Positions 5,824 to 7,226 of a stretch of DNA of 7,226 nt are shown piece after piece. The notes below the pieces were generated by a model that had not been told where the DNA came from, did not search any database, and was given only the letters and a program-made list of their open reading frames with translations. The stretch is from an uncultured Devosia sp. GTDB taxonomy: Bacteria; Pseudomonadota; Alphaproteobacteria; Rhizobiales; Devosiaceae. The stretch spans positions 1 through 7,226 of the forward strand of contig CAMLKN010000113.1 in assembly GCA_946480655.1 (NCBI GenBank), read 5' to 3'. How positions within the stretch are numbered: the first letter of the stretch is position 1; each line of letters opens with the position of its first letter. The position numbers and the translations under genes were made by a program.

Positions 5824-5857
5824 ACCCTATGGGGGGTAGATGACAGAGGCGTGACAG
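5824..5857 (-). promoter_or_regulatory. Pho box with spaced -10, reading toward tdk
   Basis: On the minus strand CTGTCACGCCTCTGTCAT (5857-5840) has two exact CTGTCA half-sites with 11-bp period, the layout of the PhoB box known from E. coli and rhizobia. Exactly 10 nt downstream is TAGGGT (5829-5824), a weak (3 of 6) match to the -10, at the same spacing as in E. coli phoA. The predicted start is near 5817. Activation by PhoB under phosphate limitation is inference from motif and spacing. Confidence 0.6.
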
Positions 5858-5891
5858 AAGAAGAGTTTTGTACAGATGCGCCGCAAGGAAT

Positions 5892-5926
5892 GTTCAGCTT
5901 CGGTTCAGGCTGGTTCGGACACTAAT
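5892..5926 (+). promoter_or_regulatory. Triple GTTCAG-like repeat and promoter of the DUF2147 gene
   Basis: GTTCAG at 5892 and 5903 and GTTCGG at 5913 form three tandem direct repeats at 11 and 10 bp. Eleven bases after the first 18-bp pair is ACTAAT (5921-5926), matching four of six -10 positions. The predicted start near 5933 gives a short leader carrying the ribosome site. The layout is typical of an OmpR-family activator replacing the -35 element. The regulator is unknown. Confidence 0.5.
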
Positions 5927-5953
5927 TCAATGTCGATCTACGAGGAGCCCGGA

Positions 5954-6343
5954 ATGACCAAACTTGCCCGTCTTGGCCTTGCACTTGCAATTGGGCTGGG
6001 CGCCATCGTGCCGGCAAGTGCATCGCCCGTGGGCCTGTGGGAAATCGAGATGCGCGACTCGCGCTATGACGTGACGCTGTGCGGTGACGGCACCCAGCTT
6101 TGCGCCGAACTCGTCTGGCTGGGCAATGGCGCGGACAATGCCGAAAACCTGCCCTATCTCAACACGCTGTTGATCGACCACGCGCCGCAGACCCGCCCCA
6201 ACCAGTGGAAGGGCGACCTGCACATCTACGGGCAGCGGGCATCGGGCACGATCACCCAGGTCAGCGCCAACCAGATCACGCTCAAGGGCTGCGTCGCCTT
6301 CGTGATCTGCAAGACCTACCAGATGTATCGGTACGAGCAGTAG
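5954..6343 (+). CDS. Exported DUF2147-family protein
   Basis: Secreted or periplasmic protein of 129 aa with unknown biochemical role. Residues 1-24 form a signal peptide (Lys3, Arg6, hydrophobic core, ASA/SP cleavage). The mature part fits DUF2147: PVGLWEI (25-31), V-LCGDGTQLCAELVWL (40-56), W-KGDLHIYG (85-93) and the closing L-KGCVAFVICKTYQMYRY (110-127). Four cysteines (43, 50, 113, 119) could form two disulphides. It is a diverged member: the usual D-x-N-P and GG-x-IY blocks are only partly kept. ATG 5954 is chosen because GAGGAG sits 6 nt upstream and the signal peptide starts there; upstream in-frame ATGs add a non-signal extension. Its stop lies 1 nt from the stop of the opposing transporter gene. 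Upstream GTTCAG repeats suggest control shared with the SH3b genes. Confidence 0.85.
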   Translation: MTKLARLGLALAIGLGAIVPASASPVGLWEIEMRDSRYDVTLCGDGTQLCAELVWLGNGADNAENLPYLNTLLIDHAPQTRPNQWKGDLHIYGQRASGTITQVSANQITLKGCVAFVICKTYQMYRYEQ

Positions 6344-6344
6344 G

Positions 6345-7226
6345 TCAGTTCACCGTCCGTGGCTCGTGGACCTTGCGGCGGGCCCATAGGGCGGGCACGG
6401 CCTCGACCAGCAGGATTGCGGCAAAGATCAGCGTGGCGCCGGCATAGCCGACCATGGGCAGGCGCTCGCCCAGCACGACGGCACCGCCCAGAGCGGCGAA
6501 CAGGCTCTCGGCGGAGAGGATGATCGCGGCATTGGCGGGCGGCACATGCTGCTGGCCGATGGCCTGCAGGGTGAAGCCGACGGCGGTCGAGAGCACGGCG
6601 GCATAGGCGATCTCGATCCAGCCCGAGGAAATGGCTTCAAGGGTGGGCGCTTCGGTGCCGAGGGCGATGGCGCCGGAAAAGAGGCCCGCAAAGAGGAAGC
6701 TGATCGCCGAGATGAAGATGGGCAGGCCGGTGAGGCGCGCCACGTGGCCGAGCAGGATGACGTGCATGGCCCAGAAGACCGCGCTGCCCACGATGAGCCA
6801 GTCGCCGCTGTTGAAGCTCTGCAGTCCCCCGCCATTGAGGAAGTAGATGCCGACCAGCGCCAGCGGCACGCCGACAAAGATGATCGGGTGAGGCCGGGTG
6901 CGAAAGAGCAGGAAGCCGAGTAGCGGCACGAAGAAGACATAGAGGCCGGTGAGGAAGCCGCCATTGGTGGCCGTCGTGGTGGCCAGGCCCGCCTGCTGCA
7001 GCCAGGAGCCGAGGAAGAACACCGTGCTCATGGCCAGGATGAAGAACCAGTGGATGGACGTGAGTTTCACCGCCTTGCGGCGGATTTCGCCCAGGGCCAG
7101 CGGCAGGATCAGCAGGCCGCCGAGGAGGAAGCGGACGCCGGCAAAGGTCAGCGGCCCCATGGAGTCCATGGCCGATTTCTGGGCGATGAAGGCAAAGCCC
7201 CAGAACATGGTGCAGAGCAGCAGGAG
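6345..7226 (-). CDS. EamA/DMT-family transporter, 5' end outside window
   Basis: Inner-membrane protein of the drug/metabolite transporter superfamily; 293 aa are visible. About ten hydrophobic segments fall in two EamA halves. The first half runs through FVPLLGFLLFRTRPHP. The second holds the typical VPPANAAIILSAESLFAALG-GAVVLGERLPMVGYAGATLI block, about 60 residues before the end. The tail (ARRKVHEPRTVN) is basic, as for a cytoplasmic end. An in-frame ATG at 7208 is not the start: codons before it read LLLLCT, continuing the first membrane helix, so the gene runs off the right edge and is partial. The family exports or imports small metabolites; the substrate cannot be inferred. The gene converges on the DUF2147 gene with one base between stop codons. 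Confidence 0.9.
   Translation of the reverse strand, partial: LLLLCTMFWGFAFIAQKSAMDSMGPLTFAGVRFLLGGLLILPLALGEIRRKAVKLTSIHWFFILAMSTVFFLGSWLQQAGLATTTATNGGFLTGLYVFFVPLLGFLLFRTRPHPIIFVGVPLALVGIYFLNGGGLQSFNSGDWLIVGSAVFWAMHVILLGHVARLTGLPIFISAISFLFAGLFSGAIALGTEAPTLEAISSGWIEIAYAAVLSTAVGFTLQAIGQQHVPPANAAIILSAESLFAALGGAVVLGERLPMVGYAGATLIFAAILLVEAVPALWARRKVHEPRTVN

Larger units (their letters stand above)
5600..5953. other. Divergent intergenic region between tdk and the DUF2147 gene
   Basis: This 354-bp gap holds no credible protein gene. Open frames crossing it have shadow-like composition and no homology. From right to left it contains GTTCAG repeats facing right, a Pho box facing left, about 140 nt of C-rich structured minus-strand sequence, a strong minus-strand terminator (5676-5702), and a 76-nt tdk leader (5600-5675) in which I see no promoter hexamers and only a weak ribosome site. 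The pieces are described separately. Confidence 0.7.

Noticed and set aside
5592..5925. Plus-strand open frames across the tdk/DUF2147 gap
   Set aside because: They have no ribosome site or recognisable domain, and low-complexity composition; the region is better explained as regulatory and non-coding on the minus strand.
1..7226. CRISPR, insertion sequence, tRNA or phage attachment site
   Set aside because: No regularly spaced palindromic repeats, transposase signatures, terminal inverted repeats or cloverleaf sequences were seen on either strand.

Overview
The window looks like chromosomal DNA of a GC-rich alphaproteobacterium. The evidence is dense GC-ending codon use, CTGTCA-type Pho box and GTTCAG-type direct repeats, and a gene mix of HAF-repeat autotransporter, small periplasmic SH3b proteins, DUF2147 and EamA. 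A Hyphomicrobiales member (Devosia-like) is my best guess, but that is inference and not proven by any marker gene here. I see no mobile elements, CRISPR arrays, tRNA or rRNA genes.

Layout from left to right. A plus-strand autotransporter with seven HAF-like repeats and a C-terminal outer-membrane barrel (25-2121) meets three minus-strand genes across a perfect 12-bp shared terminator hairpin. Those three genes (2198-2842, 3054-3626, 3743-4396) are diverged paralogs. Each has a signal peptide, a bacterial SH3 domain and a C-terminal beta/gamma-crystallin-like (peptidase inhibitor I36-like) domain. They share a six-cysteine pattern, and each is followed by its own terminator-like hairpin. Upstream on the minus strand lies a tight two-gene unit, thymidine kinase (tdk) followed 3 nt later by a YciA-type acyl-CoA thioesterase. 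At the right edge a plus-strand DUF2147 exported protein (5954-6343) runs tail-to-tail, with 1 nt between stop codons, into a minus-strand EamA/DMT transporter cut by the window edge.

The most interesting part is the 354-bp gap 5600-5953 between tdk and the DUF2147 gene. On the minus strand it holds a textbook-like Pho box (two CTGTCA half-sites, 11-bp period), a possible -10 exactly 10 nt downstream, then about 140 nt of C-rich sequence with consecutive hairpins, ending in a strong Rho-independent terminator with seven Ts. All of this lies upstream of tdk with no protein gene in between. It looks like an undescribed phosphate-starvation small RNA or a conditional attenuator for tdk-yciA. On the other side of the same gap, facing the DUF2147 gene, are three tandem GTTCAG-like repeats at 10-11 bp spacing.

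The same GTTCAG-N5-GTTCAG arrangement occurs upstream of two of the three SH3b-crystallin genes. This suggests that at least three exported-protein genes answer to one OmpR-family-like regulator, so the window reads as an envelope-maintenance neighbourhood with a nucleotide-salvage operon set inside it.
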